Below are positions 33,893 through 43,287 of a stretch of 64,000 nucleotides of DNA, piece by piece. The stretch is taken from positions 63,364-127,363 of the forward strand of contig NZ_JACYVI010000016.1 of the NCBI RefSeq assembly GCF_014842265.1, read 5' to 3'. Origin of the DNA: Pseudomonas sp. CFBP 13711 (GTDB taxonomy: Bacteria; Pseudomonadota; Gammaproteobacteria; Pseudomonadales; Pseudomonadaceae). The translations under genes and the position numbers were made by a program. Positions within the stretch are counted from its first letter, which is position 1; every line of letters starts with the position of its first letter. The notes below the pieces were generated by a model that did not search any database, was not told where the DNA came from, and was given only the letters and a program-made list of their open reading frames with translations.

Positions 33893-35944
33893 GTGAGCGC
33901 GAACAACCCTCTGTTGCAATCCTACGACCTGCCACCTTTCTCGGCGATTCGCGCCGAGCATGTGAAACCTGCCATCGAACAGATTCTCGCCGACAACCGC
34001 GCCGCGATTGCCGACATCCTCGCCAAGCAAGGTTCTCAGCCTACATGGGCTGGTCTTGTGCTGGCGATGGACGAACTGAATGATCGCCTGGGCGCCGCCT
34101 GGAGCCCGGTCAGCCACCTGAATGCCGTGTGCCACAGCCCGGAACTGCGCGAGGCCTATGAGTCTTGCCTACCGGCACTGAGCGCCTATTCGACCGAAAT
34201 GGGCCAGAACCGCGAACTGTTCCAGGCCTTCGAAGCCTTGGCCAACAGCCCGGAAGCGGCCAATTTCGACGTCGCCCAGAAGACTATTCTTGAACAATCG
34301 CTGCGTGATTTCCGCCTGTCGGGCATCGACCTGCCGCCAGAACAGCAAAAACGCTACGCCGAGGTGCAGAGCAAGCTGTCCGAGCTGGGCAGCCAGTTCT
34401 CTAACCAACTGCTCGACGCGACCCAAGCCTGGAGCAAGCACGTCACTGACGAAGCTGCCCTCGCCGGCCTGACCGATTCGGCCAAGGCGCAAATGGCCGC
34501 CGCAGCCCAAGCGAAAGATCTCGAAGGCTACCTGATCACGCTCGAGTTCCCGAGTTACTACGCCGTCATGACCTACGCCGAAGACCGCGCGCTGCGCGAA
34601 GAAGTCTACGCCGCGTACTGCACCCGCGCGTCTGACCAGGGCCCCAACGCTGGCAAAAACGACAACGGCCCGATCATGGAACAGATTCTGGATTTGCGTC
34701 AGGAACTGGCCAAGCTGCTGGGTTTTGCCAGCTTCTCCGAGCTGAGCCTGGCCACCAAAATGGCCGAGTCCAGCGATCAGGTCCTCAGCTTCCTGCGTGA
34801 TCTGGCCAAGCGCAGCAAGCCGTTTGCTGTTCAGGATCTGCAGCAGCTGAAAGCCTATGCTGCCGAACAAGGCTGCCCGGACCTGCAAAGCTGGGACAGC
34901 GGTTTTTACGGCGAGAAGCTGCGCGAACAGCGCTACAGCGTTTCCCAGGAAGCCCTGCGCGCCTACTTCCCGGTCGACAAAGTGCTGACCGGCCTGTTCG
35001 CGATCGTACAAAAACTGTACGGCATCGAAATCGCCGAGCAGAAGGGCTTCGACACCTGGCACCCGGACGTCCGCCTGTTCGAAATCAAGGAAAACGGCCA
35101 GCACGTCGGGCGCTTCTTCTTTGATCTCTACGCCCGCGCCAACAAGCGTGGCGGTGCGTGGATGGACGGCGCCCGCGATCGTCGTCGCACCGCTGAAGGC
35201 ACGTTGCAAAGCCCGGTGGCCAATCTGGTCTGTAACTTCACCCCGGCGGTCAGCGGCAAGCCGGCGCTGCTCACCCACGATGAAGTCACCACCCTGTTCC
35301 ACGAATTTGGTCATGGCCTGCATCACCTGCTGACCCGCGTCGAACACGCGGGCGCGTCGGGCATCAATGGAGTAGCGTGGGATGCGGTCGAGCTGCCGAG
35401 CCAGTTCATGGAAAACTGGTGCTGGGAGCCGGAAGGCCTCGCGCTGATCTCCGGCCATTACGAAACCGGCGAGCCGCTGCCTCAGGACCTGCTGGAGAAA
35501 ATGCTGGCGGCGAAGAATTTCCAGTCCGGCCTGATGATGGTCCGCCAGCTGGAATTCTCGCTGTTCGACTTCGAACTGCACGCCACCCACGGCGACGGCC
35601 GCACCACGCTGCAAGTGCTGGAAGGCGTGCGTGACGAGGTGTCGGTGATGCGTCCGCCTGCGTACAACCGCTTCCCGAACAGCTTTGCCCACATCTTTGC
35701 CGGCGGTTACGCGGCGGGCTACTACAGCTACAAATGGGCCGAAGTGCTGTCTGCCGATGCATTCTCGAAGTTCGAGGAAGAGGGCGTGTTCAACGAGCAG
35801 ACCGGCCGGGCGTTCCGTGAAGCCATTCTGGCGCGGGGCGGGTCACAGGCGCCGATGGTGCTGTTCGTCGACTTCCGCGGACGCGAGCCTTCGATTGACG
35901 CACTCTTGCGCCATTCGGGCTTGAGTGAGGAAGCGGCAGCATGA
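33893..35944 (+). CDS. prlC: Oligopeptidase A
   Basis: A 683-residue M3-family zinc metallopeptidase that degrades signal peptides and other short peptides in the cytosol. The HEFGH motif is at 470-474, followed by the third ligand in the downstream helix. The start is GTG, with AAGGTG upstream. The last 4 bp overlap the yheV start (ATGA). Confidence 0.96.
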   Translation: MSANNPLLQSYDLPPFSAIRAEHVKPAIEQILADNRAAIADILAKQGSQPTWAGLVLAMDELNDRLGAAWSPVSHLNAVCHSPELREAYESCLPALSAYSTEMGQNRELFQAFEALANSPEAANFDVAQKTILEQSLRDFRLSGIDLPPEQQKRYAEVQSKLSELGSQFSNQLLDATQAWSKHVTDEAALAGLTDSAKAQMAAAAQAKDLEGYLITLEFPSYYAVMTYAEDRALREEVYAAYCTRASDQGPNAGKNDNGPIMEQILDLRQELAKLLGFASFSELSLATKMAESSDQVLSFLRDLAKRSKPFAVQDLQQLKAYAAEQGCPDLQSWDSGFYGEKLREQRYSVSQEALRAYFPVDKVLTGLFAIVQKLYGIEIAEQKGFDTWHPDVRLFEIKENGQHVGRFFFDLYARANKRGGAWMDGARDRRRTAEGTLQSPVANLVCNFTPAVSGKPALLTHDEVTTLFHEFGHGLHHLLTRVEHAGASGINGVAWDAVELPSQFMENWCWEPEGLALISGHYETGEPLPQDLLEKMLAAKNFQSGLMMVRQLEFSLFDFELHATHGDGRTTLQVLEGVRDEVSVMRPPAYNRFPNSFAHIFAGGYAAGYYSYKWAEVLSADAFSKFEEEGVFNEQTGRAFREAILARGGSQAPMVLFVDFRGREPSIDALLRHSGLSEEAAA

Positions 35945-36228
35945 CCGAGACACCACGGGTGATTACCAAGAAGCGCTTCATCGCCGGGGCGGTTTGCCCG
36001 GCGTGCAGCGAGCCTGACAAGTTGATGATGTGGAACGAAGACGACGTGCCGCACCGTGAGTGCGTGCACTGTGGTTATTCCGACACCCTCAATGCGCAGG
36101 GGCAATCGATCCCGACAGAACTTGGCACCCGGGTGAACAAGCCTGTGGTAAAGCCGGCCGATCCCAAGGTGCAGGGCGTGCAGTTCTTCCCGAATCCGAA
36201 GCTGAAGAAGCCGGTTGATCCAAGCTGA
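35941..36228 (+). CDS. yheV: YheV-type putative zinc-ribbon protein
   Basis: A 95-residue protein with a four-cysteine zinc ribbon (CPAC and CVHC) in the first third and a basic C-terminal tail. The adjacent location with prlC, overlapping by 4 bp, matches known pairs. Its molecular function is unknown. Confidence 0.9.
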   Translation: MTETPRVITKKRFIAGAVCPACSEPDKLMMWNEDDVPHRECVHCGYSDTLNAQGQSIPTELGTRVNKPVVKPADPKVQGVQFFPNPKLKKPVDPS

Positions 36229-36243
36229 TATCGCTGCATTTCA

Positions 36244-36334
36244 GTGGGACCGGCTTTAGCCGGGAAGAGGCCGGTGCGAACACCCTCAATTTTGCGGCGT
36301 GGCGCGACGTCTTCCCGGCTAAAGCTGGTCCTAC
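36244..36334. repeat. REP-type inverted pair downstream of yheV
   Basis: GTGGGACCGGCTTTAGCC with GGGAAG (36244-36267) and its near complement CTTCCCGGCTAAAGC (36311-36334) form a doublet separated by 43 bp. Confidence 0.7.
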
Positions 36335-36380
36335 AAAATGCCTGCTAACGCCAGCCATACAATGTGCAAACTGTCCGGCT

Positions 36381-37058
36381 TCACAACCGCCACAGGATCG
36401 TCTGCACTCCCACCCCATCGGTTTTCTCGAACCAGCCCTTGACCGAGCACCGGGCAAACACGCTGGTGCTGCATGCACCCGTGTCCATCGCCGACTTCAG
36501 CGCCGCCACATCGACGTTGTTGATGTAGGCAATCCCGCGCTTGAGGCTGTCTTCGTCGCCGTAACCGCCATGCTCCATCTCATCCAGCGCCGCCTGTTTG
36601 CTCCAGCCCTGAGCGACGATGCGGTACATCGCTGCCACCAGACCGGTCCGGTCCAGGCCATGCTTGCAGTGAATCAGCACCGGTCCGTTTTGCTGCGCGG
36701 TCTGGATGGCGCGCAGGCTTTCGATCACGTCCGCGTCGTCGATGTGGACCACCTGCAACGGAATCTGCACTTGCACAACGGAGGCGTCGGACAGCCATTT
36801 GTTGTCACTTTCCTTGAGGAAGTTGATCACCGTGTGAACGCCAAGCCGCTGCAGAAGCGGCTTTGCTGCGGCGTCCGGCTGGCGACTGCGGTAAAGCGTC
36901 GGCGTGATCTGGTAGAGGTTGTAGTGCGGGTCGACGAGTTGCGCCCACTGCGCCGGGCGTGTCGATTGCGCGGGTGAAACATCCTCGGCTTGAGCGAGAG
37001 AGGCAGATGACACGACCAGCAGCAGGAGGAGTTGAGCAGCGAGCGGGCGAAGGCGCAT
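36381..37058 (-). CDS. Secreted tyrosine/dual-specificity phosphatase
   Basis: A 225-residue protein with a signal peptide (about 1-24, ending AQA). The CX5R phosphatase loop is HCKHGLDRTG, with Cys131 and Arg137. It resembles the bacterial PTP/DSP family and probably acts in the periplasm. The start at 37058 gives a good signal peptide. An ATG at 37085 adds nine residues. Its position upstream of the radical SAM gene is divergent. Confidence 0.83.
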   Translation of the reverse strand: MRLRPLAAQLLLLLVVSSASLAQAEDVSPAQSTRPAQWAQLVDPHYNLYQITPTLYRSRQPDAAAKPLLQRLGVHTVINFLKESDNKWLSDASVVQVQIPLQVVHIDDADVIESLRAIQTAQQNGPVLIHCKHGLDRTGLVAAMYRIVAQGWSKQAALDEMEHGGYGDEDSLKRGIAYINNVDVAALKSAMDTGACSTSVFARCSVKGWFEKTDGVGVQTILWRL

Positions 37059-37253
37059 GGAAGACGTACCGTGGAAACCAGCCATTTATCGATGGCGCAA
37101 GTTTTCGCTCCCCAGGGTCAAGGCGCTGTGAGGCGCGTGTCAAAAGTTGGTGAAAGTCATTGATCGGCGCCGAGGTGTTTTTTCCGGATCCGCGCGTGAA
37201 GGGCATGAGCGTTTCGCGATACTGTATGTATAACCAGTTATCAAGGAGTCGTC

Positions 37254-38312
37254 ATGTCCATTCAGTTGCCCCCACGCGGGCGCGGCACCGCGACCAACCC
37301 GCATAACCGCTTTGCGCCCAACCGATCCGTCGCCGAAGACGACGGCTGGTATCAGGAAGTGCCGCTGACCCAAGGCACCACCGTCACGCTGGAAATCGCC
37401 AAGAGCATCATCGCGCGCAACTCATCGCCCGACATTCCCTTCGACCGCTCCATCAATCCGTACCGGGGTTGCGAGCACGGTTGTATTTATTGCTACGCCC
37501 GGCCGAGCCACGCGTATTGGGACATGTCGCCGGGGCTGGATTTCGAGACCAGGCTAATCGCCAAAACCAATGCTGCTGCCCTCCTGGAGCAGCAGCTGTC
37601 CAAGCCTGGCTACACCGTTGCGCCGATCACCCTGGGGGCGAACACCGATCCGTATCAGCCCATCGAGCGCGAATACACATTGAGCCGGGCGACGCTGGAA
37701 GTGCTGCTGCGCTACCGCCATCCGGTGACGATCATCACCAAAGGCTCGCTGATTCTTCGGGATCTGGACCTGCTGGCCGAGCTGGCAAAGCTGCGGCTGG
37801 TGTCGGTGTTCATCAGCCTGACGACGCTGGACGATGAGCTCAAGCGCATCCTTGAACCCAGGGCTGCCGCGCCCAAGGCCCGGCTGCGGGCGATCAAGGT
37901 TCTGCGTGATGCCGGTGTGCCGGTGGGCGTTTTGCTGGCGCCGATGATTCCAATGATCAATGACATGGAGCTGGAGAAGCTGATGGCCGAGGCCAAGGCC
38001 GCCGGCGCGTTGAGTGCGAGCTACGTGATGCTGCGTCTGCCGCTGGAGGTCGCCCCGTTGTTCGAAGAGTGGCTCCAGGCGCATTATCCGCAGAGGGCCG
38101 AGCATGTAATGAGTCTGGTACGGCAGAGCCGCGGCGGGGAGGTGTACGACAGCCGCTTTGGCTCGCGAATGCGCGGTGAGGGGGTGTTCGCTGAACTGCT
38201 GGCCCAGCGTTACAGCCTCGCGATCAAGAAGCACGGCTTGAACCGGCGGGAAAGTTTTCAGCTGGACTGCACCGCGTTTTGCCCGCCTGGCGGTCAGATG
38301 TCGCTGTTATGA
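37254..38312 (+). CDS. Radical SAM protein (PA0069 family)
   Basis: A 352-residue radical SAM enzyme. The cluster-binding cysteines are Cys73, Cys77 and Cys80 in CEHGCIYCYAR. The downstream segments GANTDPYQPIEREY and KGSLILRDLDLL, and the C-terminal FCPPGGQM motif, are those of the Rv2578c/PA0069-like family. The reaction is unknown. AAGGAG precedes the start. Confidence 0.9.
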   Translation: MSIQLPPRGRGTATNPHNRFAPNRSVAEDDGWYQEVPLTQGTTVTLEIAKSIIARNSSPDIPFDRSINPYRGCEHGCIYCYARPSHAYWDMSPGLDFETRLIAKTNAAALLEQQLSKPGYTVAPITLGANTDPYQPIEREYTLSRATLEVLLRYRHPVTIITKGSLILRDLDLLAELAKLRLVSVFISLTTLDDELKRILEPRAAAPKARLRAIKVLRDAGVPVGVLLAPMIPMINDMELEKLMAEAKAAGALSASYVMLRLPLEVAPLFEEWLQAHYPQRAEHVMSLVRQSRGGEVYDSRFGSRMRGEGVFAELLAQRYSLAIKKHGLNRRESFQLDCTAFCPPGGQMSLL

Positions 38313-38549
38313 CTTGAGCGGCGTCTTAAGGGTGTTGCGCCACGACAGGCGCTTGCGATTTAGATTTTCTAACGCAAGAGCCCCGATCTAGAGCCACGCA
38401 TTCAGTTTCAATTAAGTTTGCGTCGTTAAGGTGAGTCGGAAGTGACCGATTGGTCTTGTAGGAAAATTAACGCAAGAAGACCAGAAAAAAGTGGGTCATC
38501 CACAGGATTCGCCGGAAAATCCACTTAAATCCGTCAGAGAGGATGAAAC

Positions 38550-39284
38550 ATGAGTGACCAGGATAAGCAGCCCAAGGCTGCGACGACAGGCGTAACGCCT
38601 CAGGTGGAAACCGCCGAAATGGCGCTGAAGCAAATTGTTGATGGCTTCAAGCATTTCCGCCATGACGTCTTCCCTCAGCAGGAAGAACTGTTCAAGAAAC
38701 TCGCCACCGCCCAACATCCCCGGGCCATGTTCATCACCTGCGCCGACTCGCGCATCGTCCCGGAACTCATCACGCAAAGCTCGCCGGGCGACCTGTTCGT
38801 CACCCGTAACGTAGGCAACGTCGTTCCGCCTTATGGGCCTATGAATGGCGGCGTTTCAACGGCTATTGAATATGCCGTCCTGGCCCTTGGCGTCCAGCAC
38901 ATCATCGTTTGCGGCCACTCCGATTGCGGGGCGATGCGCGCCGTTCTCAACCCCGACACCCTGGAAAAGATGCCGACTGTCAAAGCCTGGCTGCGCCATG
39001 CCGAGGTCGCCAAGACCGTTGTGCAGGACAACTGCAACTGCACCGGCGAGCACGAAACCATGCACGTGCTCACCGAAGAAAACGTCATCGCGCAGCTGCA
39101 ACACCTGCGTACGCACCCTTCCGTGGCGTCCAAACTGGCCAGCGGTCAGTTGTTCATCCATGGCTGGGTCTACGACATCGAGACCAGCGAAATCCGCGCC
39201 TACGATGCCGAGCAGGACTGCTTCCTGCCGTTGGATGGCGACCATCCGGTGCCGATGGCGTCGATCCCCCGCGGTCGATATTGA
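38550..39284 (+). CDS. Beta-carbonic anhydrase
   Basis: A 244-residue zinc enzyme that interconverts CO2 and bicarbonate. The zinc ligands are Cys64 (in CADSR with Asp66 and Arg68), His123 and Cys126 (HSDCGAM). GAGGA precedes the start. It lies 131 bp upstream of the SulP gene on the same strand, a widely seen pairing in pseudomonads. The two may co-operate in bicarbonate supply. Confidence 0.95.
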   Translation: MSDQDKQPKAATTGVTPQVETAEMALKQIVDGFKHFRHDVFPQQEELFKKLATAQHPRAMFITCADSRIVPELITQSSPGDLFVTRNVGNVVPPYGPMNGGVSTAIEYAVLALGVQHIIVCGHSDCGAMRAVLNPDTLEKMPTVKAWLRHAEVAKTVVQDNCNCTGEHETMHVLTEENVIAQLQHLRTHPSVASKLASGQLFIHGWVYDIETSEIRAYDAEQDCFLPLDGDHPVPMASIPRGRY

Positions 39285-39415
39285 TCGCCGGCTGACCCGC
39301 TGCGCCTGAGTGCAGCGGCGTCGGCCCTGACGCTTCCACCCTCATACAAGCTCGTAGCGGCCGCGTTCAGCGCGTGCCGCCGGGCGTTGTCACGTCTGAA
39401 TTCCGGAGAGTCGTC

Positions 39416-40945
39416 ATGGCTACTACTGATCTGAAAGCGTTGTTACCACGGGAGCTGCTGGCTTCCGTGGTGGTTTTTCTGGTGGCCCTGCCGCTGTGCA
39501 TGGGGATCGCCATTGCGTCCGGCATGCCGCCGTCCAAGGGTTTGATCACCGGCATCATCGGCGGTCTGGTGGTGGGCTGGCTGGCAGGCTCGCCGCTTCA
39601 GGTCAGCGGCCCGGCGGCAGGTCTGGCGGTGCTGGTGTTCGAGCTGGTCCGTGAACACGGCATGGCCATGCTCGGGCCGATTTTGCTGCTCGCCGGTGCG
39701 CTGCAGTTGCTGGCCGGTCGCTTGAAGCTCGGCTGCTGGTTTCGCGTCACGGCGCCGGCGGTGGTGTACGGCATGCTGGCGGGCATCGGCGTACTGATCG
39801 TGCTTTCCCAGGTCCACGTGATGTTCGACAGCGGGCCCAAGCCTTCCGGGCTGGACAATCTGGTGGCGTTTCCGCAGACCGTTATCGGTGCGATGGGAAT
39901 GGGCAGCGCCATGCAGGCCGGTCTTCTCGGGCTGGGCACCATCGCCGTCATGTGGCTGTGGGAAAAGCGTCGGCCCCATGCACTGCGGTTCGTACCAGGC
40001 GCGTTGCTAGGCGTCGGTATCGCGACGGTGGTGAGTCTGGTGATGAGCTTGCAGGTCAAGCGCGTCGAGGTCCCGGCGAACCTTGCCGAGGCCATCGACT
40101 GGCTGCGCCCTGCAGACCTGCTGAACCTGGCGGACCCTGCCATCCTGATCGCGGCCATTGCCGTGGCCTTCATTGCCAGCGCTGAAACCCTATTGTCAGC
40201 AGCGGCGGTGGATCGCATGCACGACGGCCAGCGTTCGGACTTCGACAAAGAGCTCAGCGCCCAAGGCGTAGGTAACATGTTGTGCGGTCTGGTCGGCGCG
40301 CTGCCGATGACGGGCGTGATCGTGCGCAGTTCGGCCAACGTGCAGGCGGGTGCGAAGACGCGGCTGTCGGCGATGTTCCACGGTCTGTGGCTGCTGGCGT
40401 TCGTACTGTTGCTGTCCAGCGTGTTGCAGAGCATTCCTGTGGCCAGCCTGGCCGGCGTGCTGGTCTACACCGGCGTGAAGCTGGTAAATATTCAGGCGCT
40501 CAAGGGGCTGGGGCGTTATGGCCGCATGCCGATGTTCATCTATGGCGCGACCGCCAGTGCGATTGTCCTGACCGACTTGCTGACGGGCGTGTTGATCGGC
40601 TTTGGCCTGACCCTGGTGAAGCTGGCGCTGAGCGCATCGCGCCTGAAGATCAATCTGGTCGACCTGCCGGCCGAGGGGGAAATGGAGCTGCGCCTCAATG
40701 GTTCTGCCACGTTCCTCAAGGTGCCGGCGCTGACGCAGACTCTGGAAACCGTGCCGCCTGGCACCACGCTGCATGTGCCGCTGGGCAACCTGAGGTATAT
40801 CGACCATTCCTGCCTGGAGCTGCTGGAGGAATGGGGCCGCGCCAACGCCGCGCAGGGCTCGCGTTTGCTGCTGGAGCAACGGCTGCTCAAACGTCGCGTG
40901 GAAGGGCGGATCCGCACGTCGATCGGAGGGGCAGCGTTGCACTGA
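39416..40945 (+). CDS. SulP-family inorganic anion transporter
   Basis: A 509-residue membrane protein with about 12 hydrophobic segments (for example VVVFLVALPLCMGIAIASG at the start), the SulP fold of sulfate and bicarbonate transporters. A C-terminal ~90-residue segment looks like a diverged STAS domain (LRYIDHSCLELLEEW). Next to a beta-carbonic anhydrase gene, bicarbonate is a reasonable substrate, but sulfate cannot be excluded. The start at 39416 was chosen for GGAGAG upstream. An ATG 42 bp earlier is less likely. Confidence 0.88.
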   Translation: MATTDLKALLPRELLASVVVFLVALPLCMGIAIASGMPPSKGLITGIIGGLVVGWLAGSPLQVSGPAAGLAVLVFELVREHGMAMLGPILLLAGALQLLAGRLKLGCWFRVTAPAVVYGMLAGIGVLIVLSQVHVMFDSGPKPSGLDNLVAFPQTVIGAMGMGSAMQAGLLGLGTIAVMWLWEKRRPHALRFVPGALLGVGIATVVSLVMSLQVKRVEVPANLAEAIDWLRPADLLNLADPAILIAAIAVAFIASAETLLSAAAVDRMHDGQRSDFDKELSAQGVGNMLCGLVGALPMTGVIVRSSANVQAGAKTRLSAMFHGLWLLAFVLLLSSVLQSIPVASLAGVLVYTGVKLVNIQALKGLGRYGRMPMFIYGATASAIVLTDLLTGVLIGFGLTLVKLALSASRLKINLVDLPAEGEMELRLNGSATFLKVPALTQTLETVPPGTTLHVPLGNLRYIDHSCLELLEEWGRANAAQGSRLLLEQRLLKRRVEGRIRTSIGGAALH

Positions 40946-40967
40946 GGCGGGTAAAGGGGGTGCGGGG

Positions 40968-41618
40968 TCAGTCTTTCCCGCGCTCCAGTTCCAGCCCTAC
41001 GCCCAACTGACGTGACAGGCTAGGCCAGCGTTTCCACGCCGCATCGGTGTCCGGGCTGGCGAGGCGCTCGCGGTAGGCTTCCACCGATTCCAGCGAGAAG
41101 CTGTCGTCATTGAGCATTTCGTCGATGGCGTGATGCACCACTTCGTCCAGCTGATTGGCAAACGATTCGCCGATCAGTTGGTGGGCGATGACGCTGGCCA
41201 CCGTGGTGTTCATCGGGATCAGCGGCTGGCCGAAATGCTTGATGTACAGATCGTTCACTTCTTCCACCAGCCGGTGGGCCAGATAGGCTTCGTCCAGCAG
41301 ACCGTCCAGCCCTTCATGGCCCGCCATGATGGCGGGAGGCGCGCTGAAGAATTGCTCGGCGATTTTCAGGACCGGCTTGATCTGGCTTTCAATGCCCGCC
41401 TGCAACGCGACGTCATGGGCGGCGTCCAGCAAGTCCGGCACCTGACCGATGTAGGCAATGACGAAACGCGTCAGCACGCCTCGCGCGTCTACGTCAGGCA
41501 GGTGAATGGAGGGGTGCAGATGAGGAAGTTGCGACTCCAACTGGCGCGCTAGCTGACCGGATTGGTTTTCGTGTTCCTGAGCTCGGGTGATCTGCTCGCG
41601 CAATGCGGCGGTGTTCAT
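40968..41618 (-). CDS. Conserved hypothetical protein
   Basis: A 216-residue, mostly helical, acidic protein with no motif I recognise. It begins with a Gln/Glu-rich helix (REQITRAQEHENQSGQLARQLE). It has a ribosome site (GGAGC) and sits between the SulP gene and SCO1. Both protein neighbours are envelope-linked, but there is no functional hint in the sequence. Confidence 0.75.
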   Translation of the reverse strand: MNTAALREQITRAQEHENQSGQLARQLESQLPHLHPSIHLPDVDARGVLTRFVIAYIGQVPDLLDAAHDVALQAGIESQIKPVLKIAEQFFSAPPAIMAGHEGLDGLLDEAYLAHRLVEEVNDLYIKHFGQPLIPMNTTVASVIAHQLIGESFANQLDEVVHHAIDEMLNDDSFSLESVEAYRERLASPDTDAAWKRWPSLSRQLGVGLELERGKD

Positions 41619-41769
41619 GGATGCTCCATAGGCAGTGAAACCAGACGGTCATTATAGGGAAGTCCATACCTTAGCTTGCCCACAAATGACGCTAAGACGT
41701 AATTGTCATAACAGTTTCATGGTTATGTGCATAATCGCGCGACCGTGGAACACTCATTGTGCTGAAGTC

Positions 41770-42402
41770 ATGACCCGAACCCAGAAAACCGTTTTCATCC
41801 TGGCGGCCATCGTGGCGCTGGTGCTTGGCCTGACCGTCTACCGTGTGCTGTCCGGTCCCGATCAGGGCGACCAGACCGCGCTCGTCGACGCAGGCATTAT
41901 CCTTCTCCCGCAGAGCCGCACTGTGCCGGATCTCTCGCTCACCGATCAGGACGCCCAACCCCTTTCACTGAGCCAATTGAAGGGCAAATGGACGGTGCTG
42001 TTCTTCGGTTACACCTTCTGCCCGGACATCTGCCCGACCACCCTCGCCCAGCTGCGTCAGATCAAAAGCGAGCTGCCCAGTGAGGCCGTCGACAAACTGC
42101 GCATTGTGCTGGTCAGCGTCGATCCCGATCGCGACACCCCGCAACAGCTCAAGCAATACCTGGGGTATTTCGACAAGCAGTTCATCGGCCTGAGGGCGCC
42201 GGTGGATACGCTGCAGAAGCTGGCGAATGCCGTGAGCATCCCGTACATCCCGGCGGACACCAGCAAGCCGGGCTATACAGTCGACCACAGCGGCAACCTC
42301 GCCCTCCTGGGCCCCGACGGTACCCAGCGCGGTTTCATCCGCGCGCCGCTGAACAGCCAGAAGCTGGTGGCGCAGTTGCCGATGCTGGTTGAGAGAAAGT
42401 AA
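41770..42402 (+). CDS. SCO1/SenC-family copper chaperone
   Basis: A 210-residue thioredoxin-fold protein anchored by an N-terminal helix (about 8-28). The Cu ligands are Cys84 and Cys88 in CPDIC, and His173 in VDHSG. SCO proteins deliver copper to the CuA site of cytochrome oxidases. No cox genes are nearby, so it is an orphan. The start at 41770 gives the anchor directly, while upstream in-frame starts would add about 45 non-conserved residues. Confidence 0.92.
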   Translation: MTRTQKTVFILAAIVALVLGLTVYRVLSGPDQGDQTALVDAGIILLPQSRTVPDLSLTDQDAQPLSLSQLKGKWTVLFFGYTFCPDICPTTLAQLRQIKSELPSEAVDKLRIVLVSVDPDRDTPQQLKQYLGYFDKQFIGLRAPVDTLQKLANAVSIPYIPADTSKPGYTVDHSGNLALLGPDGTQRGFIRAPLNSQKLVAQLPMLVERK

Positions 42403-42408
42403 GGACTG

Positions 42409-42435
42409 ATGATCTCGGCGTTGCGCCGAGATCAT
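42409..42435. terminator. Hairpin between convergent SCO1 and metQ
   Basis: A perfect 12-bp stem with TTG loop, ATGATCTCGGCG/CGCCGAGATCAT. There is no T-run on either side, so it may act with Rho or simply protect 3' ends. Confidence 0.5.
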
Positions 42436-42448
42436 TGGTGTGTGGCGA

Positions 42449-43222
42449 TCAGAACGCCGGAACCACGGCGCCTTTGTACTTATCAACGAGGAATGCCTTG
42501 GTTTCCGGGCTGTGCAGCGCGGAGACCAGTTTCTGGATGGCCGGGGCATCCTTGTTGTCTTCGCGGGTCACCAGGATGTTCGCGTATGGCGATTCCGCCC
42601 CTTCGATGATCAGCGCATCCTTGGTCGGATCAAGTTTGGCGGTCAGGGCGTAGTTGGTGTTGATCAGCGCCAGGTCCACCTGCGTCAGTACGCGTGGCAG
42701 GGTCGCCGCTTCCAGCTCGCGGAACTTCAGGTTCTTCGGGTTCTGCTGCACGTCGCTTGGCTTGGCGGTGATGCTGGTCGGATCCTTCAGGGTGATCAGA
42801 CCGGCCTTGACCAGCAGCAACAGGGCACGGCCCTCGTTTGTGGCGTCATTCGGGATGGCGACATTGGCGCCATCCGGCAGCTCGGCCAGGCTCTTGAGCT
42901 TGTCCGAGTACGCGCCAAACGGCTCGATGTGAACCTTGGCCACGCTCACCAGATGGGTGCCCTTGCCCTTGTTGAACTCATCCAGATATGGCTGGTGCTG
43001 GAAGAAGTTGGCGTCCATGCGGTTCTGGTCGACCTGCACGTTCGGCTGAATGTAATCGTTGAACACCTTCACGTTCAGCGTCACGCCTTCCTTCGCCAGC
43101 ATCGGCTTCACGAACTCGAGAATCTCGGCGTGTGGCACGGCGGAGGCCGCGACGGTCAAGGTCTCATCAGCATGGGCGGACAGGGCCGCCACAGCAGCGA
43201 ATACGGCCAACAGCTTCTTCAT
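42449..43222 (-). CDS. metQ: D/L-methionine ABC transporter, binding protein
   Basis: A 257-residue MetQ/NlpA-family binding protein. The signal peptide ends ALSAHA and contains no lipobox cysteine, so it appears to be soluble periplasmic rather than lipidated. The VPHAEILEFVKP motif and the family's LALINTNYA are present. AGGAG precedes the start. It is last of the metN-metI-metQ unit, 65 bp after metI. Confidence 0.92.
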   Translation of the reverse strand: MKKLLAVFAAVAALSAHADETLTVAASAVPHAEILEFVKPMLAKEGVTLNVKVFNDYIQPNVQVDQNRMDANFFQHQPYLDEFNKGKGTHLVSVAKVHIEPFGAYSDKLKSLAELPDGANVAIPNDATNEGRALLLLVKAGLITLKDPTSITAKPSDVQQNPKNLKFRELEAATLPRVLTQVDLALINTNYALTAKLDPTKDALIIEGAESPYANILVTREDNKDAPAIQKLVSALHSPETKAFLVDKYKGAVVPAF

Positions 43223-43287
43223 TTCTACTACTCCTGAAATGCACGCGCAGCGGCGTGCACCTGCCGGTCAGTGACCGGCGAATTCGG

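Noticed and set aside
34169..35692. A 507-codon frame antisense to prlC
   Set aside because: Same reason. The prlC zinc motif and family alignment define the real gene.
42409..42435. CRISPR-like repeat
   Set aside because: It is a single palindrome between convergent genes, not an array.
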